Shown piece after piece: positions 1 to 11,449 of a stretch of DNA of 64,000 bases. The stretch is from contig JAVHKY010000004.1 in assembly GCA_035079385.1 (NCBI GenBank), positions 21,751,001 to 21,815,000 of the forward strand. The letters are read 5' to 3'. Origin of the DNA: Aspidiotus rigidus (lineage: Eukaryota; Arthropoda; Insecta; Hemiptera; Diaspididae). The notes beneath the pieces were generated by a model that made no database searches, was not told the DNA's origin, and worked only from the letters and a program-made list of their open reading frames with translations. Both the position numbers and the translations under genes were made by a program. Within the stretch, counting starts at the first letter, position 1, and each line of letters begins with the position of its first letter.

Positions 1-142
1 CTCATTTTGGTTATTGACTCATCGTCTCCGTCGAAATTGACTCGACTCTCAATATTATAAATTGATGTCGAGTCGTTCACAATTTGATAGGGTTTCAGAA
101 TCAGGGTCAAACATTTTTTTTGGCAGTATTCAGGTGGAATTA

Positions 143-246
143 TTGAAGAACTGCTGTGCTGGCAGAATTAATTGATGACATAGAGTCTTCAAAACTGCGA
201 GTCATCTATTTCATCAATTAATTCTGCCAGCACAGCAGTTCTTCAA
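143..246. repeat. Perfect 36-bp inverted repeat (hairpin)
   Basis: Positions 143-178 and 211-246 are exact reverse complements, separated by a 32-nt spacer. The arms include CTGCTGTGCTGGCAG. The RNA or single strand would fold into a long, fully paired stem. It lies just beyond the minus-strand PLE at 640-3870, so it may belong to that element's flank, but this is inference. No ORF crosses it. Confidence 0.9.
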
Positions 247-644
247 CAATAAAGGTCAAACAATTTGTTTTACATAATTAAATTTCGATTTGAACGACGA
301 GACCATCGTGCGTCCTGGGCGCGTAATGTCTGCGAGTAGCGAAATAACCAAACAACGCTTCGAGGTAGAGACTGTACATCGACTCCAGATCGACTTCGAT
401 TTAAGGTCGATAGGGGTACATTACCACAGAACTAAATGTACGGAACAGAGAAGTTATTTCAGGTCACCTTACCAAGAAGAGTGCACACCCGAAGGTGTAG
501 CAAATTATATTGAACCACAAGAGAAACAGCCGCTAAACGTTTTCGGTTAAACAACCATCATCGGAGCGTAAAAGAAAGCGACTGAATCCAACATCAACAA
601 AGACAGAGGGAGTTAACCAGAAGATCATGATTTAACCAGCGAGT

Positions 645-1115
645 CAACGAAGTTTGAATCATTCTCATATACTAGCTCAATCAGACCCTCTTCAGGAATG
701 AACCTGTTTAAAACCGTGAAGTCTTCGTTATTCCGGTGTCGTATGATTTCTATATATTTTCTAAAGCCAGCCGTTTAAAGTATGAGTTCTCCCTATGGAG
801 GAGGTTACCAGAGCCCTCCTTGAATTTATGGCCACTCTCGAGTAGATGATCAGCAAAAGCCGACTCACCCAAATTACCCTTCTCCCACACTTTTTTATGC
901 TCCTCAATTCTTATTTAGAGCTGACGCACGGTCATCCCTATATAAATACCTGGGCAATCGTTGCAGGCTATACTGTATACCCCACTTCGCTCGACTGGAG
1001 GAATCGGGTCCTTCAACGTCACAAATAAGCTTTTTACAGTATTGACATTATAAAACGCCGGCCGGAACCCAAAAGGACCGAGTACCCGGCCCAACTTCAA
1101 CCAAAACCTGCCCAA
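645..1115 (-). pseudogene. PLE-A GIY-YIG endonuclease domain (one in-frame stop)
   Basis: Read on the minus strand, SGVYSIACNDCPGIYIGMT carries the GIY-YIG nuclease signature at about 935-1000. A TAA codon follows VRQL, and the same frame continues with IRIEEHKKVW and ESAFADHLLESGHKF, including the expected EH pair. In PLEs this domain nicks target DNA. The upstream connector GRVLGPFGFRPAFYN links it to the RT. The single stop suggests moderate decay. Confidence 0.88.
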
Positions 1116-1130
1116 GTAAGGGAGTTTAAT

Positions 1131-1620
1131 CTAACGTTTTCTACTGTTATGCAAATCCCTAGGGAGGGAGGTGGTAGAATCGAGGCATTTTCTCGTAAGC
1201 CTCCTTCGGACCATTAAATCAATGTCCACTCGAACTTGGTTCACTATGGCCAGGTACTTAATCGTCCCTAGTTCCTTCTGGAAAGCATCCTGACTCAAGG
1301 GAATACTAGTCAGTCGATGTATCAAACTATTAAAGGTAGCGATCTTGTGTGCAGCGGGACAGAAAGATGACTCATGGATTGTTATACCAGTCGAAGTTTC
1401 TTTTCTATAAATACCAAATTCATGGACGCCATCTCTAATAAATATGGACAAATCCAAGAAATTTATTAATAAGCCGTCAACTTCCAGAGTGAATTTTATG
1501 GAAGGATATCGGCCATTTAAGTAAGAAAGGAACTCATTAAGGAGTTCCACTGGGCCAGTTCACGCGCACAATATGTCGTCTACATACCTATGCCAGTAAA
1601 AGACGTAATTTAGAAGTACC
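1131..1620 (-). pseudogene. PLE-A reverse transcriptase, C-terminal part
   Basis: The minus-strand reading contains LLINFLDLSIFIRDG and FGIYRKETSTGITIHE, followed by CPAAHKIATFNSLIHRLTS. This is the conserved region after YVDD in PLE RTs (INFLDLTI, YRKxT, HK.A..NS.IHRL). It matches PLE-H 53820-54250 closely in order and spacing. The segment starts at the nested LINE junction near 1620 and loses its frame near 1130. Confidence 0.88.
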
Positions 1621-1623
1621 TGG

Positions 1624-2608
1624 CTCGAAGAAAACAATTCGACTTCAATCGGAGCTATTCAGTTGCCCGTCGGGTGTCCCGCAGGGGTCGAATCTTGGCC
1701 CTTTACTATTCCTGGTCTTTATAGACGACATTACTAGGGTTTTGTCTTCTTCGAAAATACTTCTATTTGCAGATGATATAAAATTGTATAAACCGATATC
1801 AACAAGCTCGGACGCACAAGCCTTGCAGGATGATTTGGATGCGATGGTCTCTTGGAGCAGGGTTAATTGCTTACCATTTAATGTCAAAAAATGCGAGATA
1901 ATAACTTTTACGCGTAAAACCCATAATTTAATAACGCATGATTATAGAATGACTGAAACAATTCTCTGTCGTAATGATTATGTACGTGACCTAGGTATCA
2001 TAATGGACAAACGTCTTTACTTTGATATACATACTAATCAATTAATCAGTAAAAGTAAAAGAGCAATGGGTTTTGTAATGAGGAATGTTAACGGCTTCAA
2101 AGATATTCGTACCATCCTAACCCTGTATTATGCTTTCGTAAGGTCGAATATGGAATTTGGAGCGCTGATATGGGATCCTATATATGACAAATACTCGAAA
2201 TCTCTAGAAAACATACAGCGTCGTTTTTTGAAATTTACGTACATGAAAATATTTCAGTATTACCCGCACGAAATTGAGTACGTCGATCTGTTAGCAGGAT
2301 TCAAAATCTATTCACTACAGGAAAGACGTAAACTGACAATGCTCGACTATCTGCACGATGTCTTGCAGGGGCAAAAGGATCCTGCCTTGCTTCAGGAGAT
2401 CACCTTACGGGTTCCGCGGTTAAATGCAAGGCTTAGGGAAACATTTTACATAAGTCATACAAACAAAGGACCCCTGAAACACTCATTTGTGAACAGAGCA
2501 TGTGCCCTTTATAATGACCTGGAAAAGAAACCTGGGGGGGATACTCTTGACATATTGTCGCAGTCAAAAAAACAGTTCAGATCTGCATGTCTGGATGTTC
2601 TGATATAA
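1624..2608 (+). pseudogene. LINE reverse transcriptase, C-terminal half
   Basis: An uninterrupted reading frame from the truncation point to a TAA at 2606-2608. SGVPQGSNLGPLLFLVFIDD is followed by LLFADDIKLYKP with the catalytic FADD, then LQDDLDAMVSW, LPFNVKKCEIITF, LGIIMDKRL and the thumb region, ending RSACLDVLI. The endonuclease and ORF1 are missing through 5' truncation. The frame is still open over about 325 codons, so the insertion is fairly recent compared with its PLE host. It cannot move by itself. Confidence 0.9.
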
Positions 2609-2730
2609 TAAGATCTTCAGCCTACCTTTAAAAGTAGAATTAGTGCATTTGTTGAGTGCCCTAATAAGGAGGAACCGGTTACTTGTGTGTGTGTGTTGGT
2701 GGGTATGTGTGTGTATAATGTCTGCTCATG

Positions 2731-2735
2731 ATTAA

Positions 2736-2789
<54 letters not shown>

Positions 2790-2803
2790 CATTATTATTA
2801 TCA
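2731..2803. repeat. (ATT)n microsatellite in the LINE 3' region
   Basis: A run of ATT units with a few interruptions lies between the LINE stop codon and its A-rich tail. It gives spurious poly-Ile and poly-Asn ORFs on both strands. Confidence 0.95.
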
Positions 2804-2923
2804 TTAGATGCATTTGTAATTTTGTGAGTGGTGTCGCCTTTAATTGGTCTATGTACTGTTGGCGGCACCACTTAAATATAAACAAATTTAAAATAAAAAT
2901 AAAAATAAAATAAATAAATCTGG

Positions 2924-3850
2924 ACATGAAAACCTCCGATATTAATGAGCCCAAAGGGGACCCAATAGGGATCCCCACTTCTTCTGGGAATTCGAAAAAT
3001 TTTCCCTCCAATTTACAAAAATTGGGAGTCCAACAAACTCTCAGAAGGTCGAAGAATTCTACCGATTCCTCATGAGCAGAGACCGGATTTTTCGACAAAA
3101 TGCCGAAATCGTCGTTTTTGCCGAATTTTAGAAGGAAAATGTATAATTTTTATCATTAAATGACTCAAAAAATGCAAAAAAATGGTACTTTTTTCGTTAT
3201 TGCCGTATAATGCCGAAAACTGAATTTTTAGTGCTGAAAATCTCCATCAAAAATGCCGAAAAATCCGGTCTCTGCTCATGAGGGACACCAGTTTTTACAA
3301 GCAATTCGCCCATATGTTGGATTGCGACAGCCTTCGGGATGTGAGGAATTAATCCCACCACATCAAAGGAACATAAAATGGTTTCCTCAGGGAGGCTTAT
3401 ATCCCTCAACCTCTCCGTCAACGAACCTGAGTTTAATACTGAGTGAGGGGAGGTATAATCTACTCGTGATTTGAACCATCTATCAATAAATTTAGCTAAC
3501 AAATAAGTTGGCGACGAGACAAATGACACGACCGGCCGCATTGGTACATCTTTTTTATGTACTTTGGGTAATCCATATGGGAGGGGAGGAACCGGGGTAG
3601 GCTCCAAGAGAGCTTTCTTTGTCCGAGGACCCTTAATAATCACACTACAATTATTAATAGTGTTCCTCACCTCTTTGACAAAACTGGGGAAACAGAAGAG
3701 GCTATTCTCCTTAGCGCCACATTGTTCCAGCACTTCATGAACCCCGGATACGTAAGAGGACTTATCCATAATCACTACGGCGTTACTTTTATCCGCCTTG
3801 GTAAGGATTAAGCCCTCCTCCCTGACCTTTCTCTTTAATCCTTTAATCAC
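2924..3850 (-). pseudogene. PLE-A reverse transcriptase, N-terminal and palm part
   Basis: Read on the minus strand from 3850, it starts with LILTKADKSNAVVIMDKS, the N-terminal PLE RT signature. LPYGLPKVHKKD and MRPVVSFVSSPTYLLAKF follow, then CSFDVVGLIPHIPKA, which holds the first catalytic aspartate region. The reading is cut at 3283 by the hAT-type MITE and resumes at about 3068 with the stretch ending EEVGIPIGSPLGS (RT motif 4). PLE RTs are related to telomerase RT and copy element RNA at the target. The catalytic YVDD block should lie where the nested LINE interrupts and is not intact here. Confidence 0.9.
3077..3274. mobile_element. 198-bp hAT-type MITE with 8-bp target duplication
   Basis: The terminal inverted repeats start CAGAGACCGGATTTTTCG at 3077 and end with its complement at 3274. 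They are flanked by CTCATGAG at 3069-3076 and again at 3275-3282. An 8-bp duplication and CAG-starting termini are hAT superfamily hallmarks. The interior is AT-rich with GCCGAA-type repeats and has no transposase. It interrupts the RT reading of PLE-A, which resumes on both sides. Confidence 0.9.
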
Positions 3851-3875
3851 CTCATTACTTGGTAATATGAATAAC

Positions 3876-6385
3876 CATAAATTAGAAGAACGTATCGATT
3901 ATTTCAGGTCTATAAAAAAAAGGAGTCACGATTCGAAATTAACCTGAAATCGACGTGGCATGTAAGTCGGACATGATCAACCTGATATAAACAACTAAAG
4001 AAAATGGCGGCCATCGAGCGGTTGATTGAAAGAAGACTTGAAGAAATTCTAATTTATTCGGGATAAGTGACGTTTGGATATCATTTGACTTTTGGGGCAC
4101 AAGGAAGAACCATTCGGAAGGTTTTCTGATCTCGTTAATATTCTTAATTAGTGCGCTGAATCAGAATTATTTTATATTTATAGCAGAGAGAGAAAGAAGA
4201 CTTCCGCATACACGATTTAAAAGCTTATTAAACATGGATAAGATACACCCCTGTAAGTATTTCCTTTTTTCAACAAACTTGCTGTGTACACCAACCCGCA
4301 GTCATTCTTCCTTCCTTCATCCCGTTCTCCGCAATAATTGTTCGTGCGAATAGCTACGTCATACGTTGTATCTCAATTTGATGGGCATGAGGACTCATAC
4401 GAAAATGTTGTTCATATTATGTAAATATCGTATGAACATTTGAAAAATATAGAAATTTCATTCTCCCATTCTTGTGGAAATTCATTTTCATATAGGGTCG
4501 CTAAAAAGTTTCCTTGGGGATGCTTTAGAGACATTACACAAATATGACAAAAATTGTGTGTTCACAGGCCACTGTGGTAAGGAATCGTATTAGTCTTACG
4601 TTCTTCATGCATGCACAGCCACGATCCATTATTATGCGTTTCAAATAGAACGCAATAATTTTTTACAACTGCATTTTTTCATATGTTGATATGAGAAATT
4701 GCACACGTTGCCATAACGCAGTTGCTTATTGCACGCGCATATTATAGTCGTAATGTAAACTGCGTACATATTCGTTGTAATTCGGAAAAATAAAATTATT
4801 CGTCGAAAAAAGAGATCGAGGTCAGACGAACTTGAATCTAACCAAACTGTTATACGCACTCGAGAATAAGCGCCAATCCGCGAGAGTTGCTTTCTCTCTT
4901 GAAGGTATAAACGATTGTGTCAACATCTTTCGATGATTGATTGTCTCACGGCAACACTCGAAAGTATGCCTCCGAGTAAGATGATGCCCGAATGTTTTTA
5001 TCTCAATTTAGATACCTAATTTCATCACCTTGATCGCTTGGTAATTTAAGTTTTTCATTCTATTTTCCTTGTAAATAATAAAGCTTTCAGTTGCCGAAGA
5101 AGAGGGAAATCTTTCGCGAAAGTTTTAAACACTTTTAAAGCATCTAAATTTGTTGTTAAAGGTCGCTCGTTAGAATTATCGAGAATGGACCTAATTAGGT
5201 GTACGGAAATTGTGAAAGTTTCCATACCGCAGGATAGCGCCACCGCTTGTCTACAGAAGATACGGTCCTACGTAATTGACACGCTGTTGGAAACCAACTG
5301 ATGGATAGAAAATGAATAGCATTAAGTGTCGCGAAACTTTAGGATCTCACGCACGTGGTATACGCTTCATTACGAAGCTGCGAGCGTTATTCGACTATGT
5401 ATAAGTACAAATATTACGGCTCTGTCACCCATTTCTGTGTCTTCCTCTAAACCGGGATCAATCTGTTACGAGCGACGGATTTTAATGTCGTATAGCCTCT
5501 TCAAATCTAGCATTTTGCTTTATCAACAAGTTGTAAAAAATAGCACTGTTGCTCACTGGACAACGTAACGTTCGATTGAATCACCGTGGGTGTCATTTAT
5601 TGAGGTCGTAATTTAGCGGGTCTGGTATAGAAATTTTACAGCGAAATCGTTTTTATGACTTACAGTTTCATCGAGGCTTATCATCTTCTAATTTTTTCTC
5701 ATGCGTACCGGTGCAAAAAATGTTTAGTTAATCGATACTAAGTATAATTGATTAAAATGAAACCTTTGTTCGTGGACATTAAATTGTAAATTAAATAGTA
5801 CACTGTGTAGACGTATACTCGGAGGTGTTTACGTGACACCCATTCGATATCCTATTATAATTGTAGGTTGTTATTCATAGAGACGATATTATTATGGTCA
5901 TGTTAATGCGGTCAAGTCTGTCGTTAGGGTCGTAATTGATCGTACGTATTTATAAATATTATTTGCTTATTTCGTAAAAGTTTTACCGACATTTTAAATT
6001 CGTTGTTGTGTCTCAAAAAGCTCCAGAAATGAGTGAGGCCTAAAAATTAGAATTGCGTTCTTTGAAAAGACCAATGATCAGAAGATAATGGAAAAGCAAA
6101 GGCAGAAGCTATCATACCTCCTTTGGAGACACGTATAGTATATAGCTTTATAAGGCTTGCTTCATCTCGTTGCTTTTCTCAGTATCGCTGAGCCCGATTT
6201 AAGCCTAATTTTGTCTTGACCAAACGAGCGAGCTAGCCCGAACAAGTCTTAAATTTTATCCATGATTTTAATAAGTAAGAAATCAATTATATCGATCATA
6301 TTAAACCAATTCTACCGATTATATCGACTCTTAATGTATCTATCGCGATCATGATGACGTCATAGTGAGATTTCTCCATCCAGTA
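3876..6385. other. No recognisable gene; weak first-exon candidate
   Basis: No ORF here shows a known domain. A short ATG frame at 4004-4066 (MAAIERLIERRLEEILIYSG) and an ATG at 4234 followed after six codons by a consensus GTAAGT donor at 4253 could be the 5' end of a gene running rightwards. No downstream exon was found, so this is speculative. The rest is AT-rich intergenic-like sequence. Confidence 0.3.
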
Positions 6386-6389
6386 ATTT

Positions 6390-6540
6390 TCTAGCCTAGT
6401 GAGGCAAAGATGAGAACAATGTAATCACGTTTGACAATGGAAAGAGGAAGAACAGAACCGATCGATGAGATGTCATGACACTTGGTAGCCAACAGAAACG
6501 CAGCAAGGAGACTTCTAATTGAATAATAAAACGACAATAC
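6390..6540 (+). repeat. PLE-D-type untranslated region fragment
   Basis: The string around 6415-6525 (AACAATGTAATCACGTTTGA, GGAAGAACAGAACC, TTGGTAGCCAACAGAAACGC) parallels 23060-23195 downstream of the PLE-D coding region, in the same order and orientation. It is probably an isolated 3' UTR fragment of the same family. No coding sequence is attached. Confidence 0.65.
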
Positions 6541-7028
6541 TCGGATTAAGAGGAGCAAGAGAGATTCGCCTCCAAATCCTTTCCTCTAACTAGGAGAAAT
6601 GAGTCATTGGGACCTGACGTTCCAGCATGACTCGAAACAAGGATGGAAAATTGACCATTTTATTGGGGCACGTTTCCATCTGCCTACGACATACTAGTTT
6701 ACAAATCTGGATCAGTTCAATCTATAACTACTGATATAAAATACAGTTTATATCATGTAAAAGTTAGAAATCTTCAAATTCTCTTAACTAGGTCGGTAGC
6801 ACGACTCGATTCGGAATCACGCATTGTTCGATGGCCATTGTGTAGGAAGAACTGAGCCTTGCTCCTCTTAAGCCACTTGACCCTTATTTAAACCTTTCAA
6901 CCGACTTCCAAAGTGTGCTCGAAGGCCTGGTGGCAGGGCTGCTGAGAGAAGAGGGGCTAATTTGGTAATTTTGTTTACAGGCCCGAGTTTCTAAATGGGC
7001 TCTCGTTTTTCTATTTTTACCGACTTTT

Positions 7029-7290
7029 CTAACTAGAAAAGTGAGGTATTACAACCGTAGCAAGGTCAACAGGGGGAGTGGGTAATGAACTTTCTCGACG
7101 TTTTAGGGGTCCTAGACCACAACTAGCATAAAAAAAATTTTCAGGTTTCCTCATACATATATATATATATATATATATATTTATATCAACTGATAAATTT
7201 TCTTGGAGACAGTGAGGGCATGGTGGAGGAGCGAGATTAGTGAGAAGGTAAGTATGAGTAAGACGAGTGTGGCCTATTCGCAACCGAGCT
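7029..7290 (-). pseudogene. Jockey/I-type LINE C-terminal fragment
   Basis: The minus-strand reading begins with RIGHTRLTHTYLLTN and continues APPPCPHCLQENLSVD, the conserved tail of RNase H-bearing jockey/I-type LINE polyproteins (LRIGHTRLTH..LL....PP.C..C). An (AT)n stretch at 7154-7182 interrupts it, then reading continues to a stop at 7029. The same motif recurs at 30770 and 63400, so several copies of this LINE type are present. Confidence 0.8.
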
Positions 7291-7654
7291 AAAATGACCT
7301 CCTCTTGCCTTGAATTTCGTTGGGGTGAGGACCAAAATGTGGGTTCACGTTTTATTTTTCTTAATTTGTTATTCGACTGATTTTAGTGAAAACCTTGAGT
7401 TTGAATGATTAAGTACAATTTTTTAATCTTCATCAAGTGTGCTGATGCGAGACTACCTGGGTGATTTCACTCTTAATTAATAATTGATTTATTTGTCATT
7501 TTTTCATGTATGGGTACATAATTAATAGTGGTTCATAGTTGATTTGAGGTGTCAAAAGAGATGGAAAGATTATTTTCAATTTGGACTGGCTTTTTTGAGT
7601 GAGATTTGAGATTAGACTAACGAGTAAACCGGGCTTGGGTGCTATATATTTTTA

Positions 7655-7970
7655 CCGAATTTTCTAGCTAGAAAAGTGAGGTATTTTGTTAATACGTTTG
7701 GAATGGTTGAAGCGTGAGGGAAGGAATGAGGGGTTGACTATTGGGTGATTGGTTGCTTCTTTCGTTTCGACATCGATTTTTTTAGTTTTTCGGGATCTCG
7801 TTGTAGCTGGATTCCCAGATGAAGAATTTTGGGGTGGAGTGTGCATAGAAAATGGTGATATGATAGCGTGAAGGCAATTTATGAGTGCACGAGAGGAATA
7901 GCAGCTCGAGATAGCTTTAAGAGATGCCAGAAATCGGAAGTGATAAAGAATTGAACCACTCATCCTAATA
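7655..7970 (-). pseudogene. LINE RNase H-like fragment (degenerate)
   Basis: The minus-strand readings include FFIWESSYNEIPKN and, after a frame change, KKIDVETKEATNHP. This resembles the C-terminal part of a LINE RNase H domain (W.PSH..IPGNE..D..AKEA). It lies upstream, in minus orientation, of the C-terminal fragment at 7029-7290, in the expected order. Frameshifts make it non-functional. Confidence 0.5.
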
Positions 7971-8029
7971 TACAGTATACTAGACTAATAATATGCTAAG
8001 AATAAGGTATGGGAAAAAATGATTGTAGA

Positions 8030-8170
8030 GCTCTTTTTTATTAGAAACAACTGTTATAGCCTCGTAGCAGTTTGGACAGGGGGAGGGGGAGTGGTTTTTC
8101 TGGAGACGTTTTGTAGGTTTTAGATGACTCTTAGCCTAAATTATAACAAAATTCAGGTTTCCTTATTGGA
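8030..8170 (-). repeat. Second copy of the LINE tail
   Basis: Sequence 8063-8165 repeats 7058-7160 with divergence. Both contain ACAGGGGGAG, then ACGTTTT, then TTTCAGGTTTCCT or TTCAGGTTTCCT, with the same spacing. It is probably another decayed 3' fragment of the same LINE family. Confidence 0.6.
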
Positions 8171-8569
8171 TTATAGGTATCTTTACTCTGTTATCTGTTG
8201 ATGTGACATCGTAGTGATAGAATTTATAAACTGAGTTTTATTGTTTATTCTACAAATGTTTGACATGATTGACAGGTCATTGGTATTTAATTTAAAGAGA
8301 GGGAGTGACTCTCTCAATGTTTTTTGCATTGTGGGAAGAAAAGTCGTGTACTACGTACTCACGCGACTGCGTGAGTGTTTTTTTAGAAAAACGACGGCTT
8401 CCTCAACGATGTTAAACGTAGAGAACCTGTTCTATGGGTTGAAAAGTAATGCATTATATGATCCGCATTAGGATAGCCCCTTCAAGATTGGCTTAGCCCC
8501 TTGAATGAACCAGATATGAAATACTTCAAACACCATAATTTCCTCTTGATCATATTTACCAAAATGTAA

Positions 8570-9070
8570 CTCAGACCATTTTGACATGATCAGATCGTGA
8601 CGTCAGAGGGCCGAAGGATGTTCTGTTCATGTGGTCAAGCACTAATGAACAGGTGAGCCCATTCCTTCTGGAAAAGAATGCGTTGAATGAAAGTATCAAG
8701 GGCATTGAGATCATGAACTATTCAGACCTAACACAACCACACTCAAGAATAGCTGGATAGAACTGGAAATTTACAGGAAGCCAACGCACATCGAGACCAT
8801 AATTCCAAGGGACTCTTACCATCACCTCAGGCACAAGTTAGTGGCGATTTGTAACTACTGCTACTGAGCAATTTCCATCCTGAAGAATAGTCAGGAGAAG
8901 AGAGAAATCCAGATAGTAAAGCAGATCGTAGCAGTCAAAGGCTACCCTCGAGGCGTGGTTGAGGGAGTCCTTGGGAATATGGAAGCAAAGAGGGAAACTC
9001 ATGACAGCATAGTGAGAAGGTGCTCCCGGTCAGTATCTTACACGGAAACCTGCACACATAAGGTCATCAA
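8570..9070 (+). pseudogene. PLE-B: Penelope-like RT C-terminal remnant
   Basis: The plus-strand readings give VLFMWSSTNEQ (the region after YVDD), MNYSDLTQP, then IEIYRKPTHIETIIPRDSYH and HKLVAICNYCY, followed by IQIVKQIVAVKGYPRGVVEGV. The same order is seen in PLE-D at 22600-22900, including KPTH, IVKQI and GNMEAKRETH versus GKMEAKKGTH. Several frame changes and stops show a dead fragment. No GIY-YIG domain is attached. Confidence 0.8.
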
Positions 9071-9627
9071 GGCGTTAACGAAGAATACCGAAAATATTTT
9101 TTCTGTTGCGAGCTCACGGCGGGAGAACGACTAGAGCACGGTATTTGATAGCAGCGGGGGAATACGCGAAAATTAAGGAAAAGAAGAAAGGGGAAACCAA
9201 AGGCTTCCTTTCTATTCAACAAAATTAACAGGATTCCACACCCGTCCATCAGTATAAAACAAGGAGATTTTCGCCTACTCCCCTGTTTCATCGCCGTTCT
9301 CTCACCGCGAGCTCACAACAGAAGATGATCTTCTTGTTATATTACTTTGCTCATAAATTCCAATTTTTGAAGTATTGTTCCCTTATCTCAAGAGCGGACT
9401 CTTACACTTACCGCAAGTGCATGACCCCCAGTAACACAGCTTGTACCACCGCGACTTGAAGAAAAAGAAAAAGGAACATTTCAAAGTAGAAAAGGTGAAT
9501 ATTAGGCGTGCGTTTTATCGAGCCCGAACATTGACTACTTATTCCAGGCGGTCTATTGCGGTAGCAGTCGTAGCTTTCCCCGCTATTGTCGAAAAAAATC
9601 ATAGAAAATCATCAAATAAATCGTTTT

Positions 9628-10374
9628 GACATGTTCCATGTCTTTTCTCTCGCCGGACCCCGATTTTGAAACTCGCGAGTACACCCCCCCCCCTCCCCCA
9701 CGTCAAGAGAAATCTCTACTCCGTGGGTGATTCAGAAATTCGCGAGTACACCCCGCGTAATAATGATAAATAATTAATTAATAAATAATTAAATAATTAA
9801 ATAATTAAATAAATAAATAATTAAATAATCAATATAATTAATAATTAGAAAATTTTCCAAGTCCCTCTTCCTATCATATATGGCTGGATAGTCGAAATTT
9901 TTCCAAGTCCCCTAGACTTGAATGGTCTCATACCATTCCAATACAACAGCGAGACAGGGGGCGAACTCGTAATAATTAATAATAAATAAATAAATAATAT
10001 TAAATAATTAAATAATTGAATAAATAATATAATTAATAATTAGAAAATTTGTCTCATATCATTCCAATACAACAGCGAGACAGGGGGCGAACGAGCGGAG
10101 CGAGTTCGCGCTACCTCATATTTCTCATAGAAGACTTGAATTTTCTCATACCATTCCAATACAACAGCGAGATCGCTCGTTCGCCCCACGAAAGTCGATA
10201 CCTCAAAATATAGAACACCCACAATTACCTCAAAATATTTCTCACACAAGACTTATACGACGCCAAGATAGGTAAAGGGGTAAACGAATAATATCTCACG
10301 AACACTTGACCTAGTAGAAGCCTAGACTGAAATATTTCAAGATGACTGATAAAATATAAAAGACATGGAACATG
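9628..10374. repeat. AT-rich compound repeat with short terminal inverted repeats
   Basis: CATGTTCCATGTCTTTT near 9632 is matched in reverse complement near 10357-10373. Inside are two AT-only blocks (9763-9850 and 9970-10048) made of ATAATTAAATA-type words. There are also three copies of TACCATTCCAATACAACAGC or a close variant at about 9931, 10053 and 10150, each leading into a GCGAG segment. The layout suggests a non-autonomous element or an internally duplicated repeat. No coding potential. Confidence 0.5.
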
Positions 10375-10379
10375 ATTTT

Positions 10380-10995
10380 CATTTATTTGGCTATGCCAGA
10401 AAATTTTTGAAACAACAAAATTTCTAGAATTACAATAATTACAGAGAAAATGTTATTAAGAAAGTACAAAATCCGGGCTTTGCAGAGCGGTGGAAGCACC
10501 AGCGGCATGTCATCGAATCTCTCATCTGAAGGCCCTATTTGTAACACAATACTGTGTCAGAAATGATGAGGATAAACGCGATGCTGCTGTACTTCTTTGT
10601 GTCCGAGGTTCATTATGATTGCCCTGTATGTGGTTTCGAAGCACTTCATCAGCTCGAAATAAGATTGACCCTTTATTTGGGGAATGTTCCACCTCACCGA
10701 GGGCTGTGGTACCAAAGAATGTTGTACTTTGAGGCAAGGCGTATCAAATTAATGAATTTCCCTAGGTTCTAGTCCCCCAATTCTGTTTGTTAAATGAGAT
10801 TGAAGTTTTATAATTGATAGAAACTAGGGAAAATATCGATGACTCCTTTCATGGAAAAACATTGAATCATGTATATGTCTTTGGGCCTCATGTCACGCCA
10901 CGTTGTTACGCAGATTTTAGACTGATATCCAGCCCAAAAGTACATACAGCTTTTAAGAGCTCACTTGCTCCTCTTGTACGCCCCCTTTTTAGTCT
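10380..10995. other. No recognisable gene
   Basis: Short overlapping ORFs on both strands show no known motif. No repeat structure was noticed. Confidence 0.5.
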
Positions 10996-10999
10996 AGTA

Positions 11000-11300
11000 T
11001 CAGGCTAGTATACTGTATCTAAAGTGGAAATTTTTCCAATCCTTTTCAACTTCGAAGCTATGTATGATAGGAGGGTGATTAAACAAATGTCGACAAGCTA
11101 TATATATGGTAGGAGGTGGACCTCTCTACGACCCTGAAGTTGCCGTCAGCGGACATTTTTTCCGAAAAAGCTCCCGATAAAACAGATTCCCTATTGAAAA
11201 CTCACGGGTTCTTTAACGTAGTTAAACGTGGGGTGGCAGGGAACCTTTTTTATGGGGAACGTGGGATCTAAAAAAAGTAGATTGTGACACTACAAGCTAT
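11000..11300. mobile_element. Helentron-like family B remnant with degenerate 45-bp units
   Basis: Three degenerate units of the 45-bp minisatellite (AGCTATGTATGATAGGAGG type) at 11030-11120 and 11285-11315 surround the family B end sequences. GATAAAACAGATTCCCTA at 11192 is an inverted end, and GGGAACCTTTTTTATGGGG at 11239 is the opposite end. The same pieces are in better condition at 46543-48322. Confidence 0.6.
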
Positions 11301-11449
11301 ATATAATAGGAGGTGCAACGCGATGGACCAATTTTTTTCAACTCCTCATGCATGTAGCTCAATAAATATGGCTTGGAGACCGAAAATCTCCTGAGTCCCC
11401 CTTCGAAGCCCTCCTTTTCGTGCACGTAGTAGTCACCCTTCCACTTATG

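Larger units (their letters stand above)
1624..2919 (+). mobile_element. 5'-truncated LINE nested in PLE-A
   Basis: A plus-strand non-LTR element runs from RT motif GVPQGSNLGPLLFL to an A/T-rich tail (AAATAAAAATAAAAATAAAA) ending at 2919. The 4-bp CTGG at 1620-1623 and 2920-2923 fits a short target duplication, and the PLE reading resumes directly afterwards. It is truncated just before the RT palm, as is common for LINEs. The clade is jockey/CR1-like by motif style (inference). Confidence 0.88.
640..3870 (-). mobile_element. PLE-A: Penelope-like retroelement with two nested insertions
   Basis: A degenerate Penelope-like element read on the minus strand: reverse transcriptase (RT) toward high coordinates and GIY-YIG endonuclease toward low coordinates, the usual PLE order. 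It is interrupted by a 5'-truncated LINE (1624-2919) and by a 198-bp hAT-type MITE (3077-3274). Without these, the reading aligns through both junctions with PLE-H at 53101-54998, its closest relative in the window. The 5' end is near 3870, where similarity to RT motifs stops, and the 3' boundary is uncertain. Stops and frameshifts show it is inactive. Confidence 0.9.

Noticed and set aside
290..550. 86-codon plus-strand ORF
   Set aside because: No domain, and the region lies in the 3' flank of the minus-strand PLE. No supporting splice or start context.
2617..3098. Poly-Asn and poly-Ile ORFs
   Set aside because: They are translations of the (ATT)n microsatellite and the LINE 3' end.
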